64,000 nucleotides of DNA from CAIWHR01 sp963836265 (GTDB lineage: Bacteria; Pseudomonadota; Gammaproteobacteria; Burkholderiales; Casimicrobiaceae), in assembly GCA_963836265.1 (NCBI GenBank), contig CAWIIO010000010.1:124001-188000 (forward strand), given 5' to 3'. The notes under the pieces are model-generated. The model was not told where the DNA came from. It searched no databases and worked only from the letters and a program-made list of their open reading frames with translations. The position numbers and the translations under genes were made by a program. Positions 1 through 9,269 of the stretch are shown piece by piece; the first letter of the stretch is position 1, and each line of letters starts with the position of its first letter.

Positions 1-885
1 TACCGACGAGCCGCGCGCCGAACGCTCGCGGAACGCGTCGGCGTGGATCGACACGAAAAGATCCGCCTGCACCGCCTGCGCCTTCTTCACGCGCATCGCG
101 AGCGGGACGAAATAGTCGTCGTCGCGGATCAAGGTCGCCCGCATCCCGGGTTCGGCATCGATTCGGGCTTTCAGCTTTCTTGCGATCGCCAGCACGACGT
201 TCTTCTCGTAAGTGCCGCGCTGGCCGATCGCGCCCGGATCCTCGCCGCCATGACCGGGATCCACGGCGACGGTGATGCTGCGCCGCTCCGCCTGGCGCGG
301 TTGCGGCTTCGCTGCCGGGTCAGGCCCCGGAGCGGTGTCGTTCGGGCCGGCGTCGACGCCCGTGACGACGCCTTTCCCGTCGAGCAGCGCCATCAGCGGA
401 TCCGCCGGCGTGACCGGATAGAGGTCGAGCACGACGCGATGCCCGAATTCGGCAACCGGCGGCAGCGCGAAGAGCTGCGGCCGCGTCTCCGTCTTGAGGT
501 CGAAGACGACGCGCAACACACCCCCGGCCTGCCGCCCGAAGCGGATCGCCGCGATGTAGGGGTCGGCCGGCGTCACGCGCGAGGGCAGCTCGGCCAGCTC
601 GGGCGACAGGTCCACGCCGTCGAGATCGAGGACCACCCGCGGCGGATCGTGCAGCACGATCAGCTGATGCGGGATCGGCGCCGGACCTTCGAGAATCACG
701 CGCGTGTATTCCTGCGCCGGCCACAGCCGCGTCGACGCAATTCGGGCGGCGATTGCCCACGCGGACGACGGGACGACGAGTTGCGCGGCCGGAAGAAGAA
801 GCCAGCGGAAGACGCGTCGGCGCGAAATCGAGATCGCGACTACGCGAAGCGGCCGCCGACGGATCCGGTCATGGCGGTCAGACAT
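1..885 (-). CDS. amiC: N-acetylmuramoyl-L-alanine amidase, AmiC type (3' end outside window)
   Basis: This is a zinc amidase that cuts the amide bond between MurNAc and the stem peptide of peptidoglycan during daughter cell separation in the periplasm. 295 residues are visible. The basic N-terminus has a twin-arginine-like stretch (SRRRVFRWLL, residues 21-30), which fits the Tat export known for AmiC. An AMIN domain covers about residues 48-158, followed by a Pro/Ala linker. The Amidase_3 domain starts near residue 203. Its zinc ligands are visible as His212 in VDPGHGGEDPGA, Glu227 in TYEKN and His281 in SIHADAF. The ATG at 885 lies inside the 3' end of tsaE (46-base overlap), so the two are probably co-translated. 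The C-terminal catalytic Glu is beyond the window. Confidence 0.93.
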   Translation of the reverse strand, partial: MSDRHDRIRRRPLRVVAISISRRRVFRWLLLPAAQLVVPSSAWAIAARIASTRLWPAQEYTRVILEGPAPIPHQLIVLHDPPRVVLDLDGVDLSPELAELPSRVTPADPYIAAIRFGRQAGGVLRVVFDLKTETRPQLFALPPVAEFGHRVVLDLYPVTPADPLMALLDGKGVVTGVDAGPNDTAPGPDPAAKPQPRQAERRSITVAVDPGHGGEDPGAIGQRGTYEKNVVLAIARKLKARIDAEPGMRATLIRDDDYFVPLAMRVKKAQAVQADLFVSIHADAFRERSARGSSV

Positions 886-1334
886 CGCTCACCGGCTTCC
901 GTATGCGGTTCGAGCAGCAAGCGGCGCCCGCCCGCATTCGGCTCCGCCGGATGGATGAGAGTGAGGGAAAGATCGGGCTGGGGCAGCAGCGCGCCCACGC
1001 GTTCGGGCCATTCGACCACGCAGGCGGCGTCGTTGCGAAAGCAGTCGGCGAGCCCTGTTGTTTCCCATTCGCTCGGATCGGTGAACCGATAAAAATCAAA
1101 GTGATAAAAGTATAAGCTCGAAAATGGATAATATTCAACCAGCGTGTACGTCGGGCTTTTCACCCGCCCCATCCAGCCCAGCGCGCGCAGACAGCCGCGC
1201 ACCAGCGTCGTCTTCCCGGCGCCGAGCTCGCCGTTCACGGCGATCACCATTCCTCCACGCAATTCCGGCGCGAGGCGCGCTCCCGCCGCTTCGGTCGCGG
1301 CAGCGTCGGGCAGCTGAAGGCTCGCGGTGGCCAT
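840..1334 (-). CDS. tsaE: tRNA threonylcarbamoyladenosine biosynthesis ATPase TsaE
   Basis: TsaE is the small P-loop ATPase that works with TsaB, TsaC and TsaD to place threonylcarbamoyl on A37 of ANN-decoding tRNAs in the cytoplasm. The Walker A motif is NGELGAGKTT (residues 34-43) and the family motif SPTYTLVEYY follows at residues 60-69. At 164 residues it has the usual family length. It overlaps the amidase gene downstream and is divergent from queG, with about 50 bases between the two starts. The queG-tsaE-amiC grouping is common in betaproteobacteria. Confidence 0.95.
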   Translation of the reverse strand: MATASLQLPDAAATEAAGARLAPELRGGMVIAVNGELGAGKTTLVRGCLRALGWMGRVKSPTYTLVEYYPFSSLYFYHFDFYRFTDPSEWETTGLADCFRNDAACVVEWPERVGALLPQPDLSLTLIHPAEPNAGGRRLLLEPHTEAGERCLTAMTGSVGGRFA

Positions 1335-1386
1335 TTCGATGCAGTCCTCCTACGTTCGCGCGGCCGGCGTGGTGTAGGCTTTTGCG

Positions 1387-2469
1387 ATGACCGAACAGCG
1401 CCCGGCCGCGCGCGCGAAACGTGACTGCAGCGCGCTGGTCGCGGACATCATGCAGTGGGGACGCGATCTCGGCTTTCAGCAGATCGGCATCGCCGGCATC
1501 GAGCTTGCGGACGAGGAGGCCCGCCTACTCGATTGGCTCGCCGCGGGCCGGCATGGAACGATGGATTATATGGCACGCCACGGCGCGACCCGTGCGCGTC
1601 CGGCCGCGCTCGTGCCCGGCACCGTTTCGGTGATCACCGGCCGCATCAACTATCTGCCGCCTGCCGCGCGATCGAGTGAGGAAGTGCTTGCCGACCCGAC
1701 CAAGGCGTTCATCGCCCGCTACGCGCTCGGTCGCGACTACCACAAGGTGCTGCGCACGAAGCTGCAGCGGCTCGCCGATCGCATCCGCGAAGCGGCGGGC
1801 GAAGTCGGTTGCCGCGTGTTCACCGACAGCGCGCCGGTGCTCGAAGTGGCGCTCGCGGCGAGCGCCGGAATCGGCTGGCGCGGCAAGCACACCTTGCTGC
1901 TGACGCGCGAAGCGGGTTCGTGGTTTTTCCTGGGCGAGATCTACACGAACCTCCCGCTGCCGCCGACGCCCCCACAGGCTGCGCATTGCGGCAGCTGCAC
2001 CGCCTGTCTCGACGTCTGTCCGACGCGCGCGATCGTCGCCCCCTACGAGCTCGACGCGCGGCGCTGCATCTCGTACCTGACGATCGAGCATGCGGGCAGC
2101 ATTCCCGAGGTCCTGCGTCCCCTCATCGGCAATCGCATCTACGGCTGCGACGATTGCCAACTCGTCTGCCCATGGAACAGGTATGCCCAAAGCTCGGCCG
2201 AACCCGACTTCACCGTCCGCGGGGGGCTCGACGACGCGAGCCTGGCCGCGCTGTTCTCGTGGACGCGAGACGAGTTCGACGCGCGGATGGCGGGAAGCGC
2301 GATCCGGCGGATCGGCTTCGAGCGGTGGTCGCGCAACCTGGCGGTGGCGCTCGGCAACGCCTCCCACGACCCCGTCATCGTCGCCGCGCTCGAAGCGCGC
2401 GCCGACGATCCGTCGGCGTTGGTCCGCGAGCACGTGGCCTGGGCGCTCGCGCGACAGCGGCAAAACTAG
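1387..2469 (+). CDS. queG: Epoxyqueuosine reductase QueG
   Basis: QueG carries out the last step of queuosine synthesis, a cobalamin-dependent reduction of epoxyqueuosine at the tRNA wobble position. The protein has 360 residues. Two [4Fe-4S] cluster motifs are visible: CGSCTACLDVCP (Cys201, 204, 207, 211) and CDDCQLVCPW (Cys254, 257, 261), with Cys227 in RRCISY between them. Asp147 in the FTDSAPVLE segment sits where the family's catalytic Asp is expected. The last 40 residues resemble the HEAT-like tail seen in QueG. The gene is divergent from tsaE, so a promoter for both should lie between 1335 and 1386. Confidence 0.95.
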   Translation: MTEQRPAARAKRDCSALVADIMQWGRDLGFQQIGIAGIELADEEARLLDWLAAGRHGTMDYMARHGATRARPAALVPGTVSVITGRINYLPPAARSSEEVLADPTKAFIARYALGRDYHKVLRTKLQRLADRIREAAGEVGCRVFTDSAPVLEVALAASAGIGWRGKHTLLLTREAGSWFFLGEIYTNLPLPPTPPQAAHCGSCTACLDVCPTRAIVAPYELDARRCISYLTIEHAGSIPEVLRPLIGNRIYGCDDCQLVCPWNRYAQSSAEPDFTVRGGLDDASLAALFSWTRDEFDARMAGSAIRRIGFERWSRNLAVALGNASHDPVIVAALEARADDPSALVREHVAWALARQRQN

Positions 2470-2515
2470 GGCGGGAGACTTCCCCCCGCTTCGCCCGGCG
2501 GCCGCACGGCTAACC

Positions 2516-2536
2516 GAAAGTCGTCTCTGACTCTAC
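2516..2536. repeat. Single arm of the GTCGTCTCTGAC repeat
   Basis: The stretch GAAAGTCGTCTCTGACTCTA is nearly the same as the right arm of the long palindrome at 10248-10322, with one C-to-T change in the core. The matching left arm is absent here. It lies between the convergent queG and thioredoxin-like genes and includes the TAG stop of the latter. It looks like a solo or eroded copy of a REP-like element. Confidence 0.55.
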
Positions 2537-3036
2537 GGCGCCCACTTCACCAGAAACGCGCGCATCGCCGCCGGGTCGTAGTCCTTCCCCGCCTCGAGCG
2601 CCTCCGTGTTCTGCGAGTGCAGGAGCCGCCCGCTGGCATCGAGGACGAAAATGTGCGGATAACCGTCCACGGGCGGAAAGCGGCGGAGGAATGCTTCGTT
2701 GGCGTTCTCCTGCGAGACGTTCACCTTGAGAACGACGAAGTTCGCGTCGCGAAGCTGCCGCAGGTCGGAATTCGTGACGAAGAATCGGTCCATCGCACGG
2801 CACGGTGCGCACAAGTCGCCGCCGACTTCGATCAGCACGTTGCGGCGCGCTGCTCTCGCGATCCGCAGCGCCGTCTCGAGGTCCTGCGCGGGATCGCGCG
2901 CCGGGTCGAAATCGGCCGGCAACGGACGCCTCTCGGTGAGCGCCAGCGCGGACCACGGCGTCCACAACGCGATGGCGAGCGCAAGGAGCCGCCGGCGTGC
3001 AAGGCGGGCACTCGATTCCGGGAAGAAGGGTCGCAT
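2533..3036 (-). CDS. Secreted thioredoxin-fold protein with CAPC motif
   Basis: A thioredoxin-like protein of 167 residues from the chosen ATG; an upstream ATG at 3051 adds five residues. An Arg-rich start followed by a hydrophobic run ending in WSALAL is a likely signal peptide, so it should act in the periplasm. The active-site-like CxxC is in GGDLCAPCRAMDRFF, and the fold's cis-proline segment appears as VDGYPHIFVLD. It resembles thioredoxin_7/SoxW-like or DsbD C-terminal-like proteins that reduce or oxidise exported disulfides. The substrate cannot be named from the sequence. It lies 35 bases downstream of gspF on the same strand and could be co-transcribed with the secretion genes. Confidence 0.75.
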   Translation of the reverse strand: MRPFFPESSARLARRRLLALAIALWTPWSALALTERRPLPADFDPARDPAQDLETALRIARAARRNVLIEVGGDLCAPCRAMDRFFVTNSDLRQLRDANFVVLKVNVSQENANEAFLRRFPPVDGYPHIFVLDASGRLLHSQNTEALEAGKDYDPAAMRAFLVKWAP

Positions 3037-3085
3037 GGCGCAATTATGCATCGAATCGCGGACCCGGCCACAATCGGCTGGGTCG

Positions 3086-4291
3086 CTAGCGGATCAGCTG
3101 GTTCATCGAGACGATCGGCAGCATCACCGCCAGCACCAGCACGAGGACGATCGCGCCCATCGCGACGATCAGCGCCGGCTGGATCAGCGCGGCGAACCAG
3201 GTGAGCCGCCGCTCGGCCTCGCGCTCCAGCTCGTCGGCGGCGCGAGCGAGCATCGGCGCCAGCTGTCCGCTCGCCTCGCCGTTGGCGACGAGATGGATCA
3301 GCACCGGGGGGAACACCCGCTGCTCCTTCAGCGCCCGCGCGAGCGAGACCCCCTCGCGGACCAGCGCTGCCGCCGCGGCGGCCGCATGCTTGAGCGGCAG
3401 TGCCCAAACGACGTCGCGCGCCGCATCGAGCGCGCGCAGCAGCGGTGCGCCGCTGCCCGTGAGAATCGAAAGGGTGCTCGCGAAGCGCGCGGTGTCCACC
3501 GCGGTGACGAGACGCCCCGCCACGGGCAACCGCAGCAGCGAAGCGTGCCACCACACGCGGAAGGCGAGGCGCCGGTTGGCCACGGCAAACGCCCCGACGA
3601 ACGCCGCGATCCCCGCAACCCAGAACCATCCGGTCGCGCGGAAGAACGCGCTGACGGCGATCAGCGCCTGCGTGAGCCACGGCAGCGTCTGCCGGCTCTG
3701 CTGATAGACGGAGACGACCTGCGGGACGACGTAGACGAGCAGCACCGCGATCACCGCCAGCGCGATCACCGTGACGAGCGCGGGATAGATCAATGCCAGC
3801 GTGAACTTCTGCTTCAGCACCTGCCGCGCCTCGAGATAATCGGCGAGACGGGTGAGCACGTCGGGAAGGCGCCCCGTCTCCGCGCCGACGGCCGCGAGCC
3901 CGCGATAGAGCTCGGAAAACGTGCGCGGCCAGCGGGCGAGCGCAACGGCAAGCGTTTCGCCCGCCGCGACCTGCGCGCGCAGGGCGGTGTAGATCTTCGC
4001 GGCGCGCGCATCGTCGGCCTGTTCGACCACGGCGGCCAGCGCCTGATCGACCGGCATTCCGGAGCGCGTCAGCGTCGCAAGCAGGCGCGTGGTGAGCGAC
4101 ACCAACGCCGGCGAGAGCCGGGTGCGGTCGATCGCGCCGAGCGCATCGGCGCTGTTCGCCGCATCGATCGCCGTCGGAAACAGGCCTTCGCCACGCAGCC
4201 GGTCGCGCACCTGCCGCGACGATTCGGCCGCGATCATCCCGCGCCGCGGCTTGCCGCGCGCGTCGACCGCCTCGTAGCGAAATTCGGGCAT
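3086..4291 (-). CDS. gspF: Type II secretion inner-membrane protein GspF
   Basis: GspF is the polytopic inner-membrane platform protein of the type II secretion system, contacting the ATPase GspE and supporting pseudopilus assembly. The ATG at 4291 begins MPEFRYEAVDARGK, the conserved GspF N-terminus, and gives 401 residues, the normal length. Two T2SSF repeats are present, with membrane segments near ALIYPALVTVIALAVI and close to the C-terminus (IVAMGAIVLVLVLAVML). The gene is 22 bases after gspE. An open frame continues upstream of the ATG but lacks family similarity. Confidence 0.94.
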   Translation of the reverse strand: MPEFRYEAVDARGKPRRGMIAAESSRQVRDRLRGEGLFPTAIDAANSADALGAIDRTRLSPALVSLTTRLLATLTRSGMPVDQALAAVVEQADDARAAKIYTALRAQVAAGETLAVALARWPRTFSELYRGLAAVGAETGRLPDVLTRLADYLEARQVLKQKFTLALIYPALVTVIALAVIAVLLVYVVPQVVSVYQQSRQTLPWLTQALIAVSAFFRATGWFWVAGIAAFVGAFAVANRRLAFRVWWHASLLRLPVAGRLVTAVDTARFASTLSILTGSGAPLLRALDAARDVVWALPLKHAAAAAAALVREGVSLARALKEQRVFPPVLIHLVANGEASGQLAPMLARAADELEREAERRLTWFAALIQPALIVAMGAIVLVLVLAVMLPIVSMNQLIR

Positions 4292-4313
4292 CGGATCGGC
4301 AGCCCGCGCCGGT

Positions 4314-5825
4314 TCACGCCTCGCGCGTGACCCGGACGAGCTCGGCGAGCGAGGTCGTGCCGGCGCCGAGCCAGCGGGCGCCGTCCCCCCGCAGCGGGAC
4401 CATGCCCCCGGCGAGGGCCGCGGCGCGCAGCGCATGCTCCGGCGCGCGATCATGGATCAGCCGCCGCATCGCTTCGTCGATGACGATGAGTTCGTAGACG
4501 CCGGTGCGCCCACGATAGCCGGTCCGGTTGCATTGCTCGCAGCCGGCGGGCGCCGAGAGCCGTGTTGCCGCGGGCAATCCGAGCTCGGAGAGAAGCTGAG
4601 CTTCGCCGGCCGTCGGCGTCGCCGTCGCGCGGCACGCGGGGCAGAGCGTGCGTACGAGCCGTTGCGCGAGCACGCCCAGCAGCGACGAGGCCAGCAGATA
4701 GGGCTCGACGCCCATGTCGGAGAGCCGCGTGACCGCGCTCGCGGCGTCGTTCGTATGCAACGTCGCCAACACGAGGTGTCCCGTGAGCGAGGCCTGAACG
4801 GCAATCTGCGCGGTTTCGAGGTCGCGGATCTCGCCGATCATGATGATGTCCGGATCCTGGCGCAGGATCGCGCGGAGCGCACGCGCGAAATCGAGCTCGA
4901 TCTTCGGATTGACCTGCGTCTGCCCGACGCCGTCGAGCGCATACTCGATCGGGTCCTCGACGGTCATCATGTTGAGCGTGCCGCGCGGCAGCCGGGAGAG
5001 CGCCGCGTACAGCGTCGTGGTCTTGCCGGAGCCCGTCGGCCCGGTGACGAGCACAATGCCGTGCGGTTCGCGGATCAGCCGATCGACCGCATCCTGCACG
5101 CTCGCCCCCATCCCCAGCGCCGCGAGATCGAGCTGCGCCGCGTCCTTGTCGAGAAGCCGCAGCACGACGCGCTCGCCGGGACCGGTCGGCAGTGTCGAGA
5201 TGCGGACGTCGACTTGCTTGTCCCCGAGCTTCAACGCGATGCGCCCGTCTTGTGGCAGCCGCTTTTCCGCGATGTCGAGGCTCGCCATGATCTTCAGGCG
5301 CGAAACGAGCGCGGCGTGGAGCGCCCGCGGCGGCTCGATCACGTCGTGAAGGACGCCGTCGACGCGGAAGCGCACGACCGATCGCGCCTCGTAGGGCTCG
5401 AAGTGGAGATCGGACGCGCGCTCGCGCAGCGCCTGCAGGAGGAGCGCGTTGATCATCCGGATCACCGGCGCCTGCGCGCCGCTGTCGAGCAGGTCCTCGG
5501 CCGGCGGCAGATCCTGCATCAGCCGCGCGAGGTCCGTTTCGCGCGAGAGATCGTGCGAGAGCTCCGCGACGCCGCCTCCCGCCACGTTGTACGCGCGGGC
5601 GAGCTCGGCCGCGAAGCGCTCGGCATCGACGGCCCGGGTCGTAAGCGGCCGCTGCAGCACGCGCTTGAGCTCGGCGATGCCGTCGCCGGTCGCGTCGGGC
5701 CGGGTCAGGACGACGACGGCGTCGCCCTCCTCGCCCAGGACCAGCACCCCTTGCGCCTTGGCAAACGCATAGCTGATGCGCTGCGCGTAGGCTCCGCGGG
5801 GCGCGGCGGCGGGGTTGGCGGCCAT
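4314..5825 (-). CDS. gspE: Type II secretion ATPase GspE
   Basis: GspE is the cytoplasmic hexameric ATPase that drives pseudopilus assembly. Visible motifs are Walker A GPTGSGKTTTLY, the Asp box and Walker B in DIIMIGEIRDLETAQ, the His box in TGHLVLATLHTNDA, and a tetracysteine zinc motif (CPAC, then CEQC before NRTGYRGRTGVYE). From the ATG at 5825 it has 503 residues. A GTG at 5852 would overlap the gspD stop by 14 bases and is less likely because no ribosome-binding site precedes it. The order gspD-gspE-gspF on one strand suggests an operon. The pseudopilin and gspL/M/N genes are not in the window. Confidence 0.94.
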   Translation of the reverse strand: MAANPAAAPRGAYAQRISYAFAKAQGVLVLGEEGDAVVVLTRPDATGDGIAELKRVLQRPLTTRAVDAERFAAELARAYNVAGGGVAELSHDLSRETDLARLMQDLPPAEDLLDSGAQAPVIRMINALLLQALRERASDLHFEPYEARSVVRFRVDGVLHDVIEPPRALHAALVSRLKIMASLDIAEKRLPQDGRIALKLGDKQVDVRISTLPTGPGERVVLRLLDKDAAQLDLAALGMGASVQDAVDRLIREPHGIVLVTGPTGSGKTTTLYAALSRLPRGTLNMMTVEDPIEYALDGVGQTQVNPKIELDFARALRAILRQDPDIIMIGEIRDLETAQIAVQASLTGHLVLATLHTNDAASAVTRLSDMGVEPYLLASSLLGVLAQRLVRTLCPACRATATPTAGEAQLLSELGLPAATRLSAPAGCEQCNRTGYRGRTGVYELIVIDEAMRRLIHDRAPEHALRAAALAGGMVPLRGDGARWLGAGTTSLAELVRVTREA

Positions 5826-5838
5826 CGACGCGGGTGGC

Positions 5839-8061
5839 TCAGGGCTTGGCACCCGGGGGGGCGGGCATGGCAGGTTCCGGCGCGCCCCAGAATCCGCCGC
5901 TCGATGGCGACGGCGCCGGGGGCGGTGGCGGCACCGACGCCGGCGTGCCCGGCATCACGCCTTCCGGCGGCAGCTGCGGCTGCGTGGAATCCCGCCAGAA
6001 GAGGCGCTCGGGTGGGGTGGAGCGCTGCTGCTCACCCATCAGGAAATCGTAGCGCTCCGACGTAAGGGCGCGGCCGTCCGCGGTCGTGCGCACCACCGTC
6101 GGCTTGAGGAACACCAGCAGGTTGGTCTTCACGCGATGCCGTGCGTCGTAGCGGAACAGCGCACCGGCGAGCGGGATCTGGCCCAGCAACGGCACGCTGT
6201 CGCTGCCGTCGGTGAGCTGATCGTCGATCAGTCCGCCGAGCACCACGATCTGGCTGTCGTCGATCACGACCGAGGATTCGAGCACGCGCTTCGACAGCAC
6301 GATGCTGGTAGACGTCGACAATGCGGCATCGATGCGCGAGACCTCCTGGTAGACGACGAGTCGGACGGTGCCGCCTTCGGTGATCTGCGGCTTCACGCGC
6401 AGCAGGAGTCCGATGTCCTTGCGCTCGAACGTCTGGAACGGCGTGACCGTGCTGGTGTTGCCCGTCGTCGCATAGCTGCCGGTGAGGAGCGGAATGTTCT
6501 GGCCGACCAGGATTCGCGCTTCCTCGTTGTCGAGGGTCAGCAGCGTCGGCGTCGACAGGATGTTCGCGTTGACCTCGGTTTCGAGCGCGCGGGCGAGAAA
6601 CGCGAGGTTGGTGATCGTGCCGAGCCCGGGAATGTAGATCGTGCCCTTCATCACGCCGAGGTTGAGACCTTGGGCGGCGTTGCCGGGGTTGACCGCGATA
6701 TCGATGATGTTGCTGCCGCTGCCGCGCGGCGTGAAGTTGGTGCCGCCGATGACGCGCGCCTGCGTGGTGTTATAGCCGGACAGCGCCTGCCACTGGATGC
6801 CGAACTCGGCCGCCTTGTCGGCCGAGACTTCGCAGATCAGCGCTTCGACGAACACCTGCGCGCGGCGCACGTCGAGCTTTTCGATGATCGCGCGCAGGTT
6901 GTTGTAGACGGGTTCGGGCGCCATGATGACGAGCGCATTGTTCGCGGTGTCGGCGGTGATCGTCACGCCGTTCGCCGCGAACGACTGCGCGCCCGCGGCA
7001 GTGGCGACCGGGGCCGCTGGAGCGCCGGGCGCGGTGGTGGGGACCGGCGTCGCCGCCGCGCTCATCGACGCCGTAACCGTGGCCGCAGACGAGAACCCCG
7101 GCGGCGACGGCGCCGCGCCTTCGCCGCCGGTCAGCATCGCGCGCAGCGTCTGCGCGACGTGCGCCGCCTCGGCGTTCTTCAGGTAGACGATGAACATGTT
7201 GCCGCCGGGCCGCCCCGGCGTGTCGAGCTGCTCGATCAGCTGGCGGACGCGCGCCACCCGCCCGGGGTTGTCGGCACGCACGAGGATGCTGTTCGAGCGC
7301 GGGTCGGCGATGACGATGACGCGCTGCTGGACGTCGGTGCCGGTGCCGGGCGCCGCACCCGGAGGAACCTCGGCAATCAACCGGTTCAGCAGCGTGACGA
7401 CGTCGAGCGCGGATGCGTAGCGCAGCGGCACGACGATGGGCTCGCTGCCGGGCGGCTGATCGAGCGAGGCGATGATGCGATCGATGCGCTTCAGGTTGTC
7501 GGCGTAGTCGGTGATGACGAGCGCGTTCGCGTTCGGGTACGCCGTGATCGTGTTGTTCGGCGTGATCAGCGGGCGCAGCACGTTGACCAGTTGCGCGGCC
7601 GATTCATAGCGCAGCGTGACGACCTGCGTGACCAGCCGATCGCCGCCGGCCGTGACCGGTCCGGTGGCGACGGCGCCGCCCTGCTGCTTCGCATCGGCCT
7701 CCGGGACGATCTTCACGACGCCCTCGCTTTCGACGGCCGCGAACCCCTGCAGACGCAGCGCGGAAAGGAGCGTCGGGTAAACGAGGCTCCGCGGCACGGG
7801 GCGCGCAGAGATGATGTTGACCGTGCCCTTGACCCTGGGGTCGACGACGAAATTGCGTCCCGTGATCTCGGCCACGGCCTTCACGACGGCATCGATATCG
7901 GCGTTGACGAAATTGAGCGTGACCCCTTCGTCGGCCGCTTCCGCGGCAGGAAACGCGAGCGCAAGAAGCGCCGCAACGACGGCAAAAACCAAAACCCGGG
8001 CAATCCGGCCTGGGCGCCCCGGGCCGGACGGGCGGCATAAGAGGTGCGTTTTCGGCTGCAA
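5839..8061 (-). CDS. gspD: Type II secretion outer-membrane secretin GspD
   Basis: GspD forms the outer-membrane secretin ring. The protein shows the N0 domain (VTLNFVNADIDAVVKAV), repeated N1-N3 domains, a Pro/Ala/Thr-rich linker in the middle, and the C-terminal secretin domain with VPLLGQIPLAGALFR and the closing segment NLLVFLKPTVVRT. The N-terminus is uncertain. The open frame runs up to 8364, but its first 100 residues look non-coding and overlap the divergent gene. No ATG or GTG lies close before the signal peptide (ARVLVFAVVAALLALAFP...AEA). I place the start at a TTG at 8061, which gives about 740 residues. The family call is safe; the start is not. Confidence 0.9.
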   Translation of the reverse strand: MQPKTHLLCRPSGPGRPGRIARVLVFAVVAALLALAFPAAEAADEGVTLNFVNADIDAVVKAVAEITGRNFVVDPRVKGTVNIISARPVPRSLVYPTLLSALRLQGFAAVESEGVVKIVPEADAKQQGGAVATGPVTAGGDRLVTQVVTLRYESAAQLVNVLRPLITPNNTITAYPNANALVITDYADNLKRIDRIIASLDQPPGSEPIVVPLRYASALDVVTLLNRLIAEVPPGAAPGTGTDVQQRVIVIADPRSNSILVRADNPGRVARVRQLIEQLDTPGRPGGNMFIVYLKNAEAAHVAQTLRAMLTGGEGAAPSPPGFSSAATVTASMSAAATPVPTTAPGAPAAPVATAAGAQSFAANGVTITADTANNALVIMAPEPVYNNLRAIIEKLDVRRAQVFVEALICEVSADKAAEFGIQWQALSGYNTTQARVIGGTNFTPRGSGSNIIDIAVNPGNAAQGLNLGVMKGTIYIPGLGTITNLAFLARALETEVNANILSTPTLLTLDNEEARILVGQNIPLLTGSYATTGNTSTVTPFQTFERKDIGLLLRVKPQITEGGTVRLVVYQEVSRIDAALSTSTSIVLSKRVLESSVVIDDSQIVVLGGLIDDQLTDGSDSVPLLGQIPLAGALFRYDARHRVKTNLLVFLKPTVVRTTADGRALTSERYDFLMGEQQRSTPPERLFWRDSTQPQLPPEGVMPGTPASVPPPPPAPSPSSGGFWGAPEPAMPAPPGAKP

Positions 8062-8296
8062 GGGGGTGACGTTGGTCCCTGTTTCCAATCGGTCTAGCGC
8101 AGCCGTTGCGCCAGGCGGCGAAACTGCATGAATTCGCGTGTAGCGCGTCCTTTTCGCGGTCAGCAGCGATTTTCGTGAATAATAGCATGCACATCCGCGC
8201 GCCCCCGGCCGGCGATCGGCGCAGAAACGACGCTGAATCCAAAAAGGCGCGCCAAGGCATCCAATGCCCTGAACCCCCCAAGCATTTGGAGATTTC

Positions 8297-9256
8297 ATGC
8301 CTCCGTCCGTCCCGGTCCAAGCCGAAAGCCCATCCCGGCCCGCGCGCCGAATTGTCCTCGGCACTGCGCTCCTCGTCGGCCTCGCGATTTGGCAAGCGCC
8401 GGGGACGCCGGCCGTCCATGCGCAGGAATCGAAACCCGCTGCTCCCCCTGCGGCGGCGATCGCGCCGCCCGTTGCGCCGGAAGCGCCGACCGCAGCCGGC
8501 AGCGAGCCCCGCGCGAAGGGCGCAAGCGCTCAAGCGACGATCAAGGTCGAGACGGACGCCCGCGGCAGGAAGAGCGTCACGATCGAAAAATCGGTTGCCG
8601 GGGACGAGGACCCCGGCGCCGGCGCCGAGGGCGACCAGGTCGTTTCGCCGCCACCGCCGGGCGGCGGCCGCGGGAAGCATGGCAAGCGCGTCACCGTCGA
8701 TGTCTTCGGCAACGACCGCGAGTACGACTCGTTCAACGATTTCGTCCACAACGAGCCCGCGCTCGCCGCGATGGTCGTGGGATGCGTCGCGATCGTCTTC
8801 CTGTCGCCGGTGCTCGTGATCGCGCTGATTCTCTGGTACCGGATGCGCAAGAACCGGATGCTGAACGAGACGATGCTCAAGCTCGCCGAGAAGGGCGTCG
8901 TGCCGCCGGCCGAGGCGCTGGGCGCGCTCGCGGGCGACACCTCCGCTGCCATGACCGCGTCCCCGTCGACGGCGCCGCTCCTCGAACAGGCAAAGCAGAT
9001 CCGCCGCCGCGCGGTTGCATCCGATCTGCGCAAGGGCGTCATCATGGGTGGAATCGGGCTGGGGCTCACGCTCTATTCGATGCTCGACGACGGCACCCCC
9101 AACGGCCTTGGGCTCGTGCTGCTCTTCGTCGGGATTGGCTACTTCGTGCTCTGGTGGGTCGAGGACCGGCAGGTCGGCCGTGCCGCCGCCGGCGCTGCCA
9201 ACGCGGCCCCGGCGCCCCCCGCGGCGGGAACGGGCGGATCGAGCGAAAGCGCGTGA
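8297..9256 (+). CDS. DUF6249-type membrane protein next to an ECF sigma factor
   Basis: A 319-residue protein of unknown function. The N-terminus has a hydrophobic segment ending in AVHAQE, likely a signal peptide or anchor, followed by a Pro/Ala-rich stretch. A second hydrophobic segment lies around residues 155-180 (MVVGCVAIVFLSPVLVIALIL), followed by the basic segment YRMRKNRMLNETMLKLAEKGV and a final pair of membrane segments. That central layout matches DUF6249 proteins, which typically sit beside an ECF sigma factor gene. The sigma gene starts 13 bases downstream. A role in sensing or controlling that sigma factor is an inference from position. A GGAGA-like ribosome site precedes the ATG. 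Confidence 0.7.
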   Translation: MPPSVPVQAESPSRPARRIVLGTALLVGLAIWQAPGTPAVHAQESKPAAPPAAAIAPPVAPEAPTAAGSEPRAKGASAQATIKVETDARGRKSVTIEKSVAGDEDPGAGAEGDQVVSPPPPGGGRGKHGKRVTVDVFGNDREYDSFNDFVHNEPALAAMVVGCVAIVFLSPVLVIALILWYRMRKNRMLNETMLKLAEKGVVPPAEALGALAGDTSAAMTASPSTAPLLEQAKQIRRRAVASDLRKGVIMGGIGLGLTLYSMLDDGTPNGLGLVLLFVGIGYFVLWWVEDRQVGRAAAGAANAAPAPPAAGTGGSSESA

Positions 9257-9269
9257 CCCGCGCGCCCCG

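Noticed and set aside
5815..8040. 741-residue open frame antisense to gspD
   Set aside because: Arg/Asp-rich composition typical of the complement of GC-rich coding DNA; gspD on the other strand has clear family motifs.
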